A stretch of 64,000 nucleotides of DNA from Xanthomonas rydalmerensis (GCF_033170385.1 NZ_CP126170.1:91001-155000); one strand, 5' to 3'; numbered from the stretch's first letter, positions 8,637-17,315 are shown. Translations and numbers: made by a program. The notes: generated by a model from the sequence alone, not told the origin.

Positions 8637-9365
8637 TCAGCGCTTGCGTTTCCAGAACTGCCAGGCCGGTGCCGGCGTTGGCGTGACCACGGCGGCGGCC
8701 GGCGCCGGGGCCAGCTGGCCTTGCACGCGGGTCAGCCGCGCCTGCGCATCGAACTCCAGCACGATGCGGGTGTTGCCGCGGGTCGCCACGGTCTGCGCGG
8801 CGTCGCGCTGCAGCGCATAGCCCTGATCCCCGAGCAGGCCTTCGCTCATGACGCGGTGGTCGAGCGTGAACTGCATCGGCAGTTCCCCGAGCAGGCGTAG
8901 CACGCGGGCGTCGTCGCAAGGCGCGAACACCGTGGCCGGCACGTCCTCGAGCAGGAAGAACAGCGCGCCGCCATCGTACGGCGCGCGGTAGTAGCAGCGC
9001 CCGCGCAGGGCGCCGGCAAGCAGGGCGACGTGGTGGCCGCCGTCCTCGTCCAGCGCCGAGGACGGCGTGGCCAGCTCTTCGATGCCTTCGCGCTCGCCGT
9101 GCATGCGCAGCGCTTGCGCTTCGGTCAGCAAGGCCGGCGGCAGGTTGCTGGCGGTATTGGCCCAGGCCCACAGCCAGCTGGCGCTGGCCTCGGCGGCGGT
9201 GCCCAGCAGCTGCATCGGAAACGACAGATCCTCGCCGAAGCGCACCCGGCCGTCGCCCAGGTCCACGCGCCAGTCGCGCTCGCCCAGCACGTCGGCCAGC
9301 GCCTGCTGGCGGGCGTAGGCGCTGCCGATGTGCCGTGCCAGCGCCGCCTGGAAGGCCGGACTCAT
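8637..9365 (-). CDS. DUF6882-like protein
   Basis: The protein has 242 residues starting at the ATG at 9365, which overlaps the stop of the upstream permease gene by four bases (ATGA), so translation is probably coupled. It is soluble, without signal peptide. The aromatic segment ASWLWAWANTASNLP resembles the WxWAWxN motif of DUF6882 proteins, which often occur beside immunity-type or stress genes. The C-terminal end is a Pro-rich linker followed by WQFWKRKR. No enzymatic motif is recognisable, and the function is unknown. Confidence 0.8.
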   Translation of the reverse strand: MSPAFQAALARHIGSAYARQQALADVLGERDWRVDLGDGRVRFGEDLSFPMQLLGTAAEASASWLWAWANTASNLPPALLTEAQALRMHGEREGIEELATPSSALDEDGGHHVALLAGALRGRCYYRAPYDGGALFFLLEDVPATVFAPCDDARVLRLLGELPMQFTLDHRVMSEGLLGDQGYALQRDAAQTVATRGNTRIVLEFDAQARLTRVQGQLAPAPAAAVVTPTPAPAWQFWKRKR

Positions 9366-10807
9366 CGCGGCGTCTGCGGCGCGCGCTGCAGCAGGCTGTT
9401 GCGGCGGCCGTACAGCAGGTAGGCGACCACGCCCAGCGCGTTCCACAGTGCGAACCAGATCTGCGTGGTGTGCGGCAGGCTCCAGAACAGGTACAGGCAG
9501 CCGCCGATCGCCAGCGGCCCGACCACCCACGCCAGCGGCGTGCGGAAGGTGCGGGTGCGGCCGGGTTCGCGGCGGCGCAGGACCAGCATGCACGCGGCCA
9601 CGGCGATGAAGGCGGCCAGGGTGCCGGCATTGGCCAGTGCGGCGATCTCGTCCAGCCGCGCCACGCCGGCCAGCGCCGCCACCAGCGCCGCGGTGAACAG
9701 GGTGGTGGCCACCGGCGTGCCGGTGCGTGCGTTGACCTTGGACAGTCCGCGCGGCAGCAGGCCGTCGCGCGACATCACGAAGAAGATCCGGCTCTGCCCG
9801 TACAGGAACGCCAGCAGCACCGTGGGCAGCGCGATCACCGCGACCACGCCGATCGCCGCCGCCGCCTTGCCGTGGCCGAGCTCGCGCAGGATCAGCGCCA
9901 GCGGCTCGGCGCTGGCGCCGAACACGTCGTAGCGCATCGCGCCGACCGCGGCCAGCGCCACCAGGATGTAGATCAGGGTGCAGCCGATCATCGAGCCGAC
10001 GATGCCGATCGCCAGGTCGCGCTTGGGGTTCTTGGTTTCCTCGGCGGCGGTGGAGATCGCATCGAAGCCGTAGAAGGCGAAGAAGATGATCGCCGCCGCC
10101 GCCATCACCCCGTGCGCGGCGCCATCGGCGCCGACCGTCTTGGGGAAGCCGTAGGGCATGAACGGATGCAGGTTGGCGCTGTTGAACGCCGGCAGCGCCA
10201 CCGCCACGAAGATGCCCAGCGCGATCAGCTTCAACACCACCAGCACCGCGTTGAGCGTGGCGCTCTCCTTGGTGCCGGCCATCAGCAGGCCGGCCACGGC
10301 GAAGGTGATCAGCACCGCCGGCAGGTTGACGATGCCGCCGGCGTGCGGCCCGGCGGTCAGCGCCGCCGGCAGGTTCAGGTCCATGCCGGTCTGCGCGCTG
10401 GCCCAGTGCAGGAAGCCGACGAAGTAGCCGGACCAGCCCACCGCCACCGTGCTGACCACCAGCGAGTACTCCAGGATCAGGCTCCAGCCCACCACCCAGG
10501 CGATCGCCTCGCCCAGCGCGACGTAGCTGTAGGTGTAGGCGCTGCCGGCGGCGGGCATCATCGTCGCCATCTCCGCATAGGCCAGCGCCGCGCAGGCGCA
10601 GATCGCCCCGGCCACTGCGAACGACACCAGCACCGCCGGCCCGGCCAGTTGCGCGCCGACGCCGATCAGGGTGTAGATGCCGGTGCCGACGATCGCGCCG
10701 ATGCCCAGCGCCACCAGATGCGGCCAGCTCAGCGACGGCACCAGCCGGCGGCCGGCCTCGTGGACGGTGACCAGGTCGAGCGACTTGCGCCGGAACAGGA
10801 ACGACAT
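9362..10807 (-). CDS. APC superfamily amino acid permease (CAT-like)
   Basis: The protein has 481 residues and about 12 to 13 membrane segments. The first segment carries ALGIGAIVGTGIYTLIG, the unwound substrate-binding motif of APC transporters, and the sixth region contains FFAFYGFDAISTAAEETKNPKRD, the conserved loop of cationic amino acid transporters. The N-terminus (FRRKSL) is close to YfnA/CAT-type permeases. It would import amino acids with protons at the inner membrane; the substrate cannot be told. It is the first gene of a two-gene unit with the DUF6882-like gene. Confidence 0.92.
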   Translation of the reverse strand: MSFLFRRKSLDLVTVHEAGRRLVPSLSWPHLVALGIGAIVGTGIYTLIGVGAQLAGPAVLVSFAVAGAICACAALAYAEMATMMPAAGSAYTYSYVALGEAIAWVVGWSLILEYSLVVSTVAVGWSGYFVGFLHWASAQTGMDLNLPAALTAGPHAGGIVNLPAVLITFAVAGLLMAGTKESATLNAVLVVLKLIALGIFVAVALPAFNSANLHPFMPYGFPKTVGADGAAHGVMAAAAIIFFAFYGFDAISTAAEETKNPKRDLAIGIVGSMIGCTLIYILVALAAVGAMRYDVFGASAEPLALILRELGHGKAAAAIGVVAVIALPTVLLAFLYGQSRIFFVMSRDGLLPRGLSKVNARTGTPVATTLFTAALVAALAGVARLDEIAALANAGTLAAFIAVAACMLVLRRREPGRTRTFRTPLAWVVGPLAIGGCLYLFWSLPHTTQIWFALWNALGVVAYLLYGRRNSLLQRAPQTPR

Positions 10808-10952
10808 GCGGGCCTCATGGACGGGAGTGACAAGCCCGGCAGTGTCGCCGAACGCAGTGCAGCAAAGCTATGCCTGCGGCGTGGCGCTCGTGCGGGTCGC
10901 GGCCAGCCCAGCGAAGCGCGCGTTCGGCGATATCGAGCCGAGACCGCTCTCT

Positions 10953-11020
10953 CGTAGGAGCGGCTTCAGCCGCGACGAGCGTTCCCGATGACGCCCGTCG
11001 CGGCTGAAGCCGTTTCTATG
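10953..11020. repeat. REP pair (class A, inverted)
   Basis: GTAGGAGCGGCTTCAGCCGC at 10954 faces GTCGCGGCTGAAGCCG at 10997, separated by about 20 bases. It lies between the permease start and the 3' end of the response regulator gene. The right copy has a mutated tail (TTTCTATG for CTCCTATG). Confidence 0.82.
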
Positions 11021-11082
11021 AAATACCGGTGCGTCAGGACGTGTTCCGCCGCGCGCGGCAACCGTGGGTTCTTGCAACCGCC

Positions 11083-11703
11083 CTACAGCCCCAGCCGCTC
11101 GGCCAGCCGCACCAGTTCGGCCAGCGAGCCGACCTCCAGCTTGCGCATCGCATTGCCGCGGCGCACCTTCACCGTGATCTCGCTGAGCTGCAGCCGCGCT
11201 GCCACCTGCTTGTTCAACAGGCCCTGCACCACCAGCTCCACCACCTCGCGTTCGCCGCCACTGAGTCGCGCCCAGCGCGCCTGCAGTTCCGCCTGCGCCG
11301 CATCGGCGGCGCGCCGCGCGCGGTCGCGGGCGATGCCCTGGCCGATCGCGTCGAGCAGGTCCTGGTCGCGGAACGGCTTGGTCAGGAACTCGATGGCACC
11401 GTTCTTCATCGCCTCCACGCTCATCGGGATGTCGCCGTGGCCGGTGATGAAGATGGTCGGCAGCGCCAGCCCGGCCTCGTGCATGTTGCGGTGGAAATCC
11501 ATGCCGCTCTGCCCGGGCATGCGGATGTCCAGTACCAGGCAGCTCGGCGCATCGGCGCGCGGATGCGCCAGGAAGTCGCGGGTCGAGGCGAAGGCGTGCA
11601 CCTGCAGGTCCACCGAGGCGAACAGGTCTTCCAGGGCGGCGCGGATCGAGGCGTCGTCGTCGATCAGGTACACCACCGGGCGCGCGGTCGCGTCGGCGTT
11701 CAT
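11083..11703 (-). CDS. FixJ/NarL-type response regulator
   Basis: The protein has 206 residues. The receiver domain has acidic residues at 15-17 (LIDDDAS), phosphoacceptor Asp59 (CLVLDIRMPG) and the conserved Lys in FLTKPF. After a linker, a LuxR-type helix-turn-helix follows (GEREVVELVVQGLLNKQVA, then LSEITVKVRRGNAMRKL). The SEITVKxRRG recognition helix is that of the FixJ/TodT group. Its ATG overlaps the kinase stop by four bases (ATGA), so the two are a coupled pair. It is the last cistron of the leader-mgtC-kinase-regulator series on this strand. Confidence 0.94.
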   Translation of the reverse strand: MNADATARPVVYLIDDDASIRAALEDLFASVDLQVHAFASTRDFLAHPRADAPSCLVLDIRMPGQSGMDFHRNMHEAGLALPTIFITGHGDIPMSVEAMKNGAIEFLTKPFRDQDLLDAIGQGIARDRARRAADAAQAELQARWARLSGGEREVVELVVQGLLNKQVAARLQLSEITVKVRRGNAMRKLEVGSLAELVRLAERLGL

Positions 11704-12770
11704 GACTTGGCTCCGCCAGCGGTGGGCAGGCACACGCAGAACACCGCGCCGCGCGGCCGCCCGGGTTCGGCCCAGATCCGCCCGCCGCCGGCTTCGACGA
11801 TGCTGCGGCTGATGCTCAGGCCGATGCCGATGCCGCCCTGCTTGGTGGTCCAGAACGCATCGAACAGATGCGCCTGCGCCTGCGCGGACAGGCCTTCGCC
11901 GCTGTCGGCCACGCTCAGCCGGACCGAGCGCGTGTCCTCGCGCGCGGTGACGATGCGTAGCGTGCGCTGCGCCGGCGGCGTGGCGGCCATCGCCTCGATC
12001 GCGTTGAGCAACAGATTGCCGATCACCTGCTGGATCTGCACCGGGTCGGCCGACACCGGCGGCAGCAGCGCCGACAGCTCGGTGTGCACGCTGACCGCGC
12101 TGCGTTCCAGTTCGCCCTGCGACAGCGCCAGTACTTCGTTCACCGCGGCGTTGAGATCGAAGACGCGCTGCTGCGGCGCTTCGCCCCGGGTCAGGCTGCG
12201 CACCCGCGCGATCACCTCGCCGGCGCGTTCGGCGTCGGCGAGGATGCGCGCCAGCGCCGCGCGCGCCTTGTCCAGGTTCGGCGGCTGCTGGTCGAGCCAG
12301 CGCTGGCAGGCGTTGCCGCTGGTGACGATGGCCGCCAGCGGCTGGTTGACCTCATGCGCGATCGACGCGGTCAGGCTGCCCAGGCTGCGCACCCGCGCCA
12401 GCCGCAGCAACTGCGCCTGCGCCGCGTGCGCGGCGGCCTTGGCGCGCTCCATGCGCACCGCGATGGAGGCGGTCACCGCCACCACCACGATGCTGATCGC
12501 CGAGTTGATCACGCCCACGTGATAGGCCCCGGCGTGGGTGAGATGGAAGCTGAGCACGACCAGCACCACGCAGATGCCGGCCAGCACGCCCAGCCCGGCC
12601 GGCGCCAGCAGCCGTACCGCGCCCAGGATCGCCACGGTGTAGAACAGCGCCGCGGCCACCGCGTAGTCGGTGACCGTGTCGGCGACGAAGATCGCGCCCA
12701 GCGCCAGGCCCAGCGCGGTCAGGCCGAGCAGGCGGCGGTGCGGTGGCAGCGGCTTGAACCAGATGATCAT
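11700..12770 (-). CDS. Membrane sensor histidine kinase
   Basis: The protein has 356 residues. Four to five hydrophobic segments occupy residues about 14-104, with almost no periplasmic loop, so it senses something in or near the membrane. The dimerisation/phosphoacceptor helix has SIAHEVNQPLAAI with His139, a DctB/FixL-type H box. The ATPase domain has the N box QQVIGNLLLNAIEAM, G1 VADSGEG and G2 GIGIGLSISRSIVEAGGG. It begins 45 bases after the mgtC stop and overlaps the regulator. The association with mgtC suggests a magnesium, pH or envelope signal, which is inference. Confidence 0.93.
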   Translation of the reverse strand: MIIWFKPLPPHRRLLGLTALGLALGAIFVADTVTDYAVAAALFYTVAILGAVRLLAPAGLGVLAGICVVLVVLSFHLTHAGAYHVGVINSAISIVVVAVTASIAVRMERAKAAAHAAQAQLLRLARVRSLGSLTASIAHEVNQPLAAIVTSGNACQRWLDQQPPNLDKARAALARILADAERAGEVIARVRSLTRGEAPQQRVFDLNAAVNEVLALSQGELERSAVSVHTELSALLPPVSADPVQIQQVIGNLLLNAIEAMAATPPAQRTLRIVTAREDTRSVRLSVADSGEGLSAQAQAHLFDAFWTTKQGGIGIGLSISRSIVEAGGGRIWAEPGRPRGAVFCVCLPTAGGAKS

Positions 12771-12815
12771 CGGCGGCGCAGGGTGAGGGAGGACGCGGGG
12801 AGGGACATGGCCGGC

Positions 12816-13544
12816 TCAGCCTTCGACGCCGGCGTTCCAGAACGCCTGTTGTACACCGGGTTCGCCCTCCAGGCGCTGCACCACCGCATCCAGTTCCTCG
12901 GCACGCACCGCGGTGGCGTACAGCGTGGCGGCGATCTCCACGTCCTTCTGTCCGAATGGATGCTGCTCGACTTCGCGCGCCGGGTAATGCGCTTCCTCCA
13001 GCAGCTCGATCAGCCGCTCGCGCACGTCGCCGTGCACCTCGCGCGCGCAGATCGCGTAGAACATGTAGGTGGCTTCCAGCGAGGATTCCTTCAGCGGATG
13101 CCGGTTGATCCGGTTCACCATCGGCCGCAGCAGGGTATTGCTGAGCAGCACGAACATGGCCGCCAGCACCGCCTCGGCGACCAGCCCGGCACCGGCGCAG
13201 GCGCCGACCGCGCCCGATCCCCACAGCGTGGCCGCGGTGTTGAGCCCGGTGACGTTGGCGCCTTCCTTCATGATCGCGCCGGCGCCGAGGAAGCCGATGC
13301 CAGAGACCACGTAGGCCACCACCTGCACCGCGCCCTGGGTACCACCGTGGATTTCGAACAGGCGGTCGCCGAGCGAGACGAAGATCGCCGCGCCGACCGC
13401 GACCAGGGTGTTGGTGCGCAGCCCGGCGGTGCGCTGGCGCACCTGGCGCTCGAAGCCGATGATCGCGCCGAGCACGAAGGCGGCGGTCAGGCTCACCAGG
13501 GTGTCGAGCAGCGAGCCGAGATTGAACAGGCGCAGTGCTTCCAT
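12816..13544 (-). CDS. mgtC: MgtC/SapB family membrane protein
   Basis: The protein has 242 residues from MEALRLFNLG (ATG at 13544). The MgtC core is visible: GAIIGFERQVRQRTAGLRTNTLVAVGAAIFV, with the GxERQxRxxxAGLRT signature, then GIGFLGAGAIMKEG and NTAATLWGSGAVGACAGAG. A C-terminal ACT-like cytoplasmic domain covers residues about 165-240. MgtC proteins help cells survive low magnesium and inhibit the F-type ATP synthase in Salmonella. It lies downstream of a small protein gene and a 26-codon leader, and upstream of the two-component pair. Confidence 0.92.
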   Translation of the reverse strand: MEALRLFNLGSLLDTLVSLTAAFVLGAIIGFERQVRQRTAGLRTNTLVAVGAAIFVSLGDRLFEIHGGTQGAVQVVAYVVSGIGFLGAGAIMKEGANVTGLNTAATLWGSGAVGACAGAGLVAEAVLAAMFVLLSNTLLRPMVNRINRHPLKESSLEATYMFYAICAREVHGDVRERLIELLEEAHYPAREVEQHPFGQKDVEIAATLYATAVRAEELDAVVQRLEGEPGVQQAFWNAGVEG

Positions 13545-13671
13545 CAGGGCGCGTTCCGGTAGGCGAGGGGAGCGATCATGGCGGCTCCAGGAAAGGGAGT
13601 GAGCGGATGCAGGGCAGCGCATGATGCCGGGGCAAGATGGCATCCAACACCGCGGCTCAGGCGCGCGCGGC

Positions 13672-13998
13672 TCAGCGCACCCCGGGCCACCACGCGAGCG
13701 CGACATGCAGCCAGTGTGCAGCCGGGGCGCTGGCCCCGGCCTCGTGCAGGCGCCGCTGCGCCGCATGCGGCAGGCGCGCGCGGACGCGGATGCGGTCTGC
13801 GACCGGCAGCTGCGACAGCGCGTCGGCCATCACCCGCGGCGATTGTGCGGACAGCGCCAGGGCGAAGGCGCGGGGGCCGTGGGCGGCGAGCAGATGCCGC
13901 AGCGCCTCGGTGCGGCGCATGGCGACCGCGGCGCGCAGCGCGCGCTGCAGGCCGCGCTGCAGACGGAAACGGCGGGAAAACAGCGAGAACGCGAACAT
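13672..13998 (-). CDS. Small basic protein of unknown function in the mgtC operon
   Basis: The protein has 108 residues and starts at the ATG at 13998, which has an almost perfect Shine-Dalgarno (AAGGAGG, spacer of five to six bases). It begins MFAFSLFSRRFRLQRGLQRA, so a short hydrophobic or amphipathic start precedes an Arg/Ala-rich body with no transmembrane segment. MADALSQLPVADRIRVRARL suggests short helices. I recognise no family. It lies 127 bases upstream of mgtC on the same strand and 67 bases downstream of the MDPDP leader, so it is the first full cistron of the operon. Confidence 0.7.
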   Translation of the reverse strand: MFAFSLFSRRFRLQRGLQRALRAAVAMRRTEALRHLLAAHGPRAFALALSAQSPRVMADALSQLPVADRIRVRARLPHAAQRRLHEAGASAPAAHWLHVALAWWPGVR

Positions 13999-14065
13999 GA
14001 CGACCTCCTTGCGGCGCGTGGCCGGCAAGGACGTCGCGGCGTGCGGGCGGCGGGCGTCTTCCGGC

Positions 14066-14146
14066 TCAGCGCCAGGCAGCGACCAGGCGGGGGGAATGGC
14101 AGTGGAATGCGGCGCTGACGCCGCGTCGATGCGGATCGGGGTCCAT
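14066..14146 (-). CDS. MDPDP leader peptide (26 codons), MgtL-like
   Basis: On the minus strand an ATG at 14146 follows GGAGG with a six-base spacer (14157-14153). It opens 26 codons beginning MDPDPHRRGVSAAFHC and ending VAAWR before TGA at 14068-14066. Salmonella and E. coli mgtL, the leader of the Mg transporter mgtA, starts MEPDP. The alternating acidic/proline stretch there destabilises the translating ribosome when Mg2+ is low and thereby switches on the downstream gene. An acidic/Pro N-terminus, a strong ribosome site and the place ahead of mgtC fit the same logic. Identity is by analogy, not by homology search. Confidence 0.62.
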   Translation of the reverse strand: MDPDPHRRGVSAAFHCHSPRLVAAWR

Positions 14147-14305
14147 TACTCGCCTCCAGTGTCAGGGGGAACGGATCGCGCGGTGCGCGACGCCCTGGCG
14201 CGGCTTGATGCCGCAGCGCCGCCCACTGGCCGGGCCAGGAGCGGGTGGCGCAAAGCTTGGCATGGGGCATCTGGGCGCACCAGCCTGCATGAGGCCATGG
14301 CGGCG

Positions 14306-14317
14306 ATACCAAGGTAT
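14306..14317. promoter_or_regulatory. Palindrome between the mgtC operon and rmuC
   Basis: ATACCAAGGTAT is a 5-bp-arm palindrome in the 238-base divergent region between the leader peptide and rmuC. It could be a binding site of a dimeric regulator, for example the operon's own FixJ-type protein. This is inference. Confidence 0.3.
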
Positions 14318-14384
14318 ATCCCGGCCCCTTCCGCCTACCGGCGCGTGGCGCAGCGACTGAGACGCGGCCGGCTACACTGGCCGC

Positions 14385-15986
14385 ATGCAAAACGATGCCC
14401 ATTTCCTGATCCTCGCCGGCCTGTTGTGCGCCGTCATCGTCCTGTTGCTGGCCGTGCTGCTGCGGCGCGGCAACCACGCCGCGCTGGAGACGGCTCTGCG
14501 CGAGGAGCAGCGCAGCGGCCGCGGCGAACTGCGCGAGCAACTCGACAGCCTCGCCCGCCAGCAGGACGCGCGCAGCGAAGGCTTCGCCCGCAACCTGGCG
14601 GATCTTTCCACCCGCACCGACCAGCGCCTGGACCTGCTGCGCGAAGCGCTGACCGAGGACGCACGGCGTGGCCGGGTCGAGGCCGGCGCCGCGCAGCAGC
14701 GCATGGCCGAGCTACTCAGCCAGCGCCTGGTCGAGATCCGCGGCCAGCTGGATGCCTTCGGCCAGCAGCAGGACGCGCGCATGGCCCAGTTCGGCCAGCA
14801 GCAGGCCGAACTGATCGCGCGCATCGACGCGCAACTGGGCGCGTTGCGCGAGGCCCTGCTCGAGGACACGCGCAAGGGCCGCCAGGAAGGCGCGGACGCG
14901 CAGCAGCGCTTCGCCGACGCGCTTGGCCAGCGTCTGAGCGAGCTGGTCCAGCGCAACGAGCAGCGCCTGGGTGAGATGCGCGGCACCCTGGAAGAGCGGC
15001 TGAAGGAGTTGCAGGCCGATAACGCGGCCAAGCTCGAGCAGATGCGCGGCACCGTCGACGAGAAGCTGCAGACCACCCTCAACACGCGCCTGGACGCCTC
15101 GTTCAAGCTGGTCTCCGAACGGCTCGAGCAGGTCCAGCGCGGCCTGGGCGAGATGCAGCAGCTCGCCACCGGCGTCGGCGACCTCAAGCGCGTGCTGAGC
15201 AACGTCAAGAACCGCGGCGGCTGGGGCGAGGTGCAGCTGGAGAACATCCTCGAGCAGACCCTGACCCAGGAGCAGTACGCCCGCGGCGTGCGGGTGCGCC
15301 CGGAGCGCAACGAGATGGTCGATTTCGCCGTGCGCCTGCCCGGCCGCGGCCACGAGGACACGCCGGTATGGCTGCCGATCGACGCCAAGTTCCCGCGCGA
15401 GGACTACGAGCGCCTGCTCGACGCGCAGGAGCAGGGCGATCCGGAGCTGGTGCAGGCGATGGGCGTGCAGCTGGAGCGCGCGATCCGGGTGCAGGCCAAG
15501 TCGATCGGCGACAAGTACATCGCCCCGCCGCACACCACCGACTTCGCGGTGATGTTCCTGCCCACCGAGGGCCTGTACGCCGAGACCCTGCGCCGCCCCG
15601 GCCTGGCCGACCTGCTGCAGCGCGAACATCGCATCGTCGTCGCCGGTCCGACCACGATCACCGCGCTGCTCAACAGCCTGCAGATGGGCTTTCGCACCCT
15701 GGCCATTGAGAAACGCTCCAGCGAGGTGTGGGGTGTGCTGGCCGCGGTCAAGAGCGAGTTCGGCAAGTTCGCCGGCATCCTGGAGAAGGCCGAGAAGCAG
15801 ATCAGCACCGTCGGCAAGAGCCTGGGCGAGGCCAGCCGCAAGACCCGCACCATCGAACGCCGCCTGCGCGGCGTCGAGACCCTGGCCGACGCGCAGGCCG
15901 CGCCGCTGCTGGACCTGTCGCTGCCGCTGGACGATGCCGAGGCCGACACCGACGTGGAGGAGTCGTCGCGCGACGAGCAGGGGTGA
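14385..15986 (+). CDS. rmuC: DNA recombination protein RmuC
   Basis: The protein has 533 residues. One N-terminal membrane anchor (FLILAGLLCAVIVLLLAVLL) is followed by a long coiled coil (residues about 35-215, with heptad QQ/AQ-rich repeats) and a RmuC nuclease-like domain. The latter contains NRGGWGEVQLENILEQTLT, LPIDAKFPREDYERLL and TTDFAVMFLPTEGLYAE. RmuC limits DNA inversions at short inverted repeats in E. coli, which is notable in a genome this rich in palindromes. A TACACT box ends seven bases before the ATG, with no Shine-Dalgarno, suggesting a leaderless transcript. Confidence 0.93.
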   Translation: MQNDAHFLILAGLLCAVIVLLLAVLLRRGNHAALETALREEQRSGRGELREQLDSLARQQDARSEGFARNLADLSTRTDQRLDLLREALTEDARRGRVEAGAAQQRMAELLSQRLVEIRGQLDAFGQQQDARMAQFGQQQAELIARIDAQLGALREALLEDTRKGRQEGADAQQRFADALGQRLSELVQRNEQRLGEMRGTLEERLKELQADNAAKLEQMRGTVDEKLQTTLNTRLDASFKLVSERLEQVQRGLGEMQQLATGVGDLKRVLSNVKNRGGWGEVQLENILEQTLTQEQYARGVRVRPERNEMVDFAVRLPGRGHEDTPVWLPIDAKFPREDYERLLDAQEQGDPELVQAMGVQLERAIRVQAKSIGDKYIAPPHTTDFAVMFLPTEGLYAETLRRPGLADLLQREHRIVVAGPTTITALLNSLQMGFRTLAIEKRSSEVWGVLAAVKSEFGKFAGILEKAEKQISTVGKSLGEASRKTRTIERRLRGVETLADAQAAPLLDLSLPLDDAEADTDVEESSRDEQG

Positions 15987-16392
15987 GGGCCGCGCGTTGC
16001 GGGGCCGGGATTGGGCATTCGGGATTGGGGATGATCAGTCATTCTGCTGCTGACAGGCCGGGGATTCGCGGAGCCAGCACTGCGCGCCTTGATGGTGCTC
16101 GCGCCGACCAGGGAGGCTTTCCGGCAGGCTAAGCGTCGCCGGCGCGGGTGCAGCCAGCGTCGCGCAGACGCATCGAAGCGTGTCGCATAGCGCGCGGCAT
16201 GTGGGAGACGCATCCTGGGCCTGCGCTGTCGCGACGCGAACGTCTGCCGCGTGCGCGTTGCCACCCCTGCCACGCCGCCAGAGGCAGGCATGCATCCGGC
16301 TGTCGGCGGGCTGAGCGGAGGGCGGGCGATGCCCTGTCGGCGGTATCGGCAGCGACTATGCTGGCGCTCCCTTTCGACCGAGGTAATGCTCC
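15987..16392. other. Intergenic region, no gene seen
   Basis: About 406 bases with no convincing reading frame. It contains copies of GGGATT in tandem-like arrangement at about 16007-16030 (GGGATTGGGCATTCGGGATT), similar to the heptamer repeat at 8064. A GACTATGCT box near 16354 and GAGGTAATG just before the next ATG may serve the peroxidase gene. Confidence 0.5.
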
Positions 16393-16935
16393 ATGTCCGA
16401 GTCGCTGACCGCCATCCCGCTGACCCGCATCGACGGCCAGCCGGCCACCCTCGCCGAGTTCGCCGGCAAGGTGTTGCTGATCGTCAACGTCGCCTCCAAG
16501 TGCGGCCTCACCGCGCAGTACGCCGGCCTGGAAGCGCTGTACCGCGAGAAGCAGGCCGCGGGACTGGAAGTGCTCGGTTTCCCCGCCAACGATTTCAAGG
16601 GCCAGGAGCCGGGCAGCGAGGCGGAGATCCAGCAGTTCTGCCAGCTCACCTACGACGTCACCTTCCCGATGTTCGCCAAGATCGCCGTCACCGGCGAGGA
16701 CACGCATCCGCTGTACCGCGCGCTGATCGCCGCGCAGCCGCAGACCGAGGGCGAGGGCCCGATGCGCGAGAAGCTGGCCGGCTACGGTATCGAGCCGAAT
16801 CCGGCGCCGGGCGTGCTGTGGAACTTCGAGAAGTTCCTGATCGGCCGCGATGGCCAGGTGCTGGGCCGCTTCGCCCCGGACGTCACCGCCGAGGATCCGC
16901 GCCTGCGCGCGGCGATCGACGCGGCGCTGGGGTAA
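16393..16935 (+). CDS. Glutathione peroxidase (Cys type)
   Basis: The protein has 180 residues, starting at the ATG at 16393 with GAGGT upstream. The peroxidatic Cys is in NVASKCGLTAQYAGLE, followed by GFPANDFKGQEPGS with the catalytic Gln region and LWNFEKFLIGRDGQVLGRFA with the conserved Trp/Asn-type tetrad residues. There is no signal peptide, so it is cytoplasmic. Bacterial Cys-type members usually reduce hydroperoxides with thioredoxin more than glutathione. It is a single gene, followed by 1 kb of repeats. Confidence 0.94.
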   Translation: MSESLTAIPLTRIDGQPATLAEFAGKVLLIVNVASKCGLTAQYAGLEALYREKQAAGLEVLGFPANDFKGQEPGSEAEIQQFCQLTYDVTFPMFAKIAVTGEDTHPLYRALIAAQPQTEGEGPMREKLAGYGIEPNPAPGVLWNFEKFLIGRDGQVLGRFAPDVTAEDPRLRAAIDAALG

Positions 16936-17090
16936 TGGCGCGCTGCGTTCGACACCGAGAGGCGCCTCCTGTGAGCTGGACGCGTCGTTCGGGCTTGCAG
17001 ATCGGTGTTGACCGAGCCGAGACGTTGTCGGTGCTCTTGTGATTTTCGGCGTCGTCTATCGCGGCTGAAGCTGAGGGCTTCGCTCCGCAC

Positions 17091-17128
17091 CCTCACCCCA
17101 ACCCCTCTCCCGAGGGGAGAGGGGCTAG
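17091..17128. repeat. CTCTCCC/GAGAGGGG palindromic repeat, copy 2
   Basis: CCTCACCCCAACCCCTCTCC is followed by CGAGGGGAGAGGGGCTAG. The orientation is the same as at 1072. It is downstream of the glutathione peroxidase gene. Confidence 0.75.
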
Positions 17129-17159
17129 CGCTCTACGCGAGGCTTGCAGTTCCATGCTG

Positions 17160-17252
<93 letters not shown>

Positions 17253-17315
17253 TTTTTGCTGGTGCTTTTGACTTACCGGGTTCCCTTCCGAAGCGGCGGC
17301 CAGCGCGGGGAAAAA

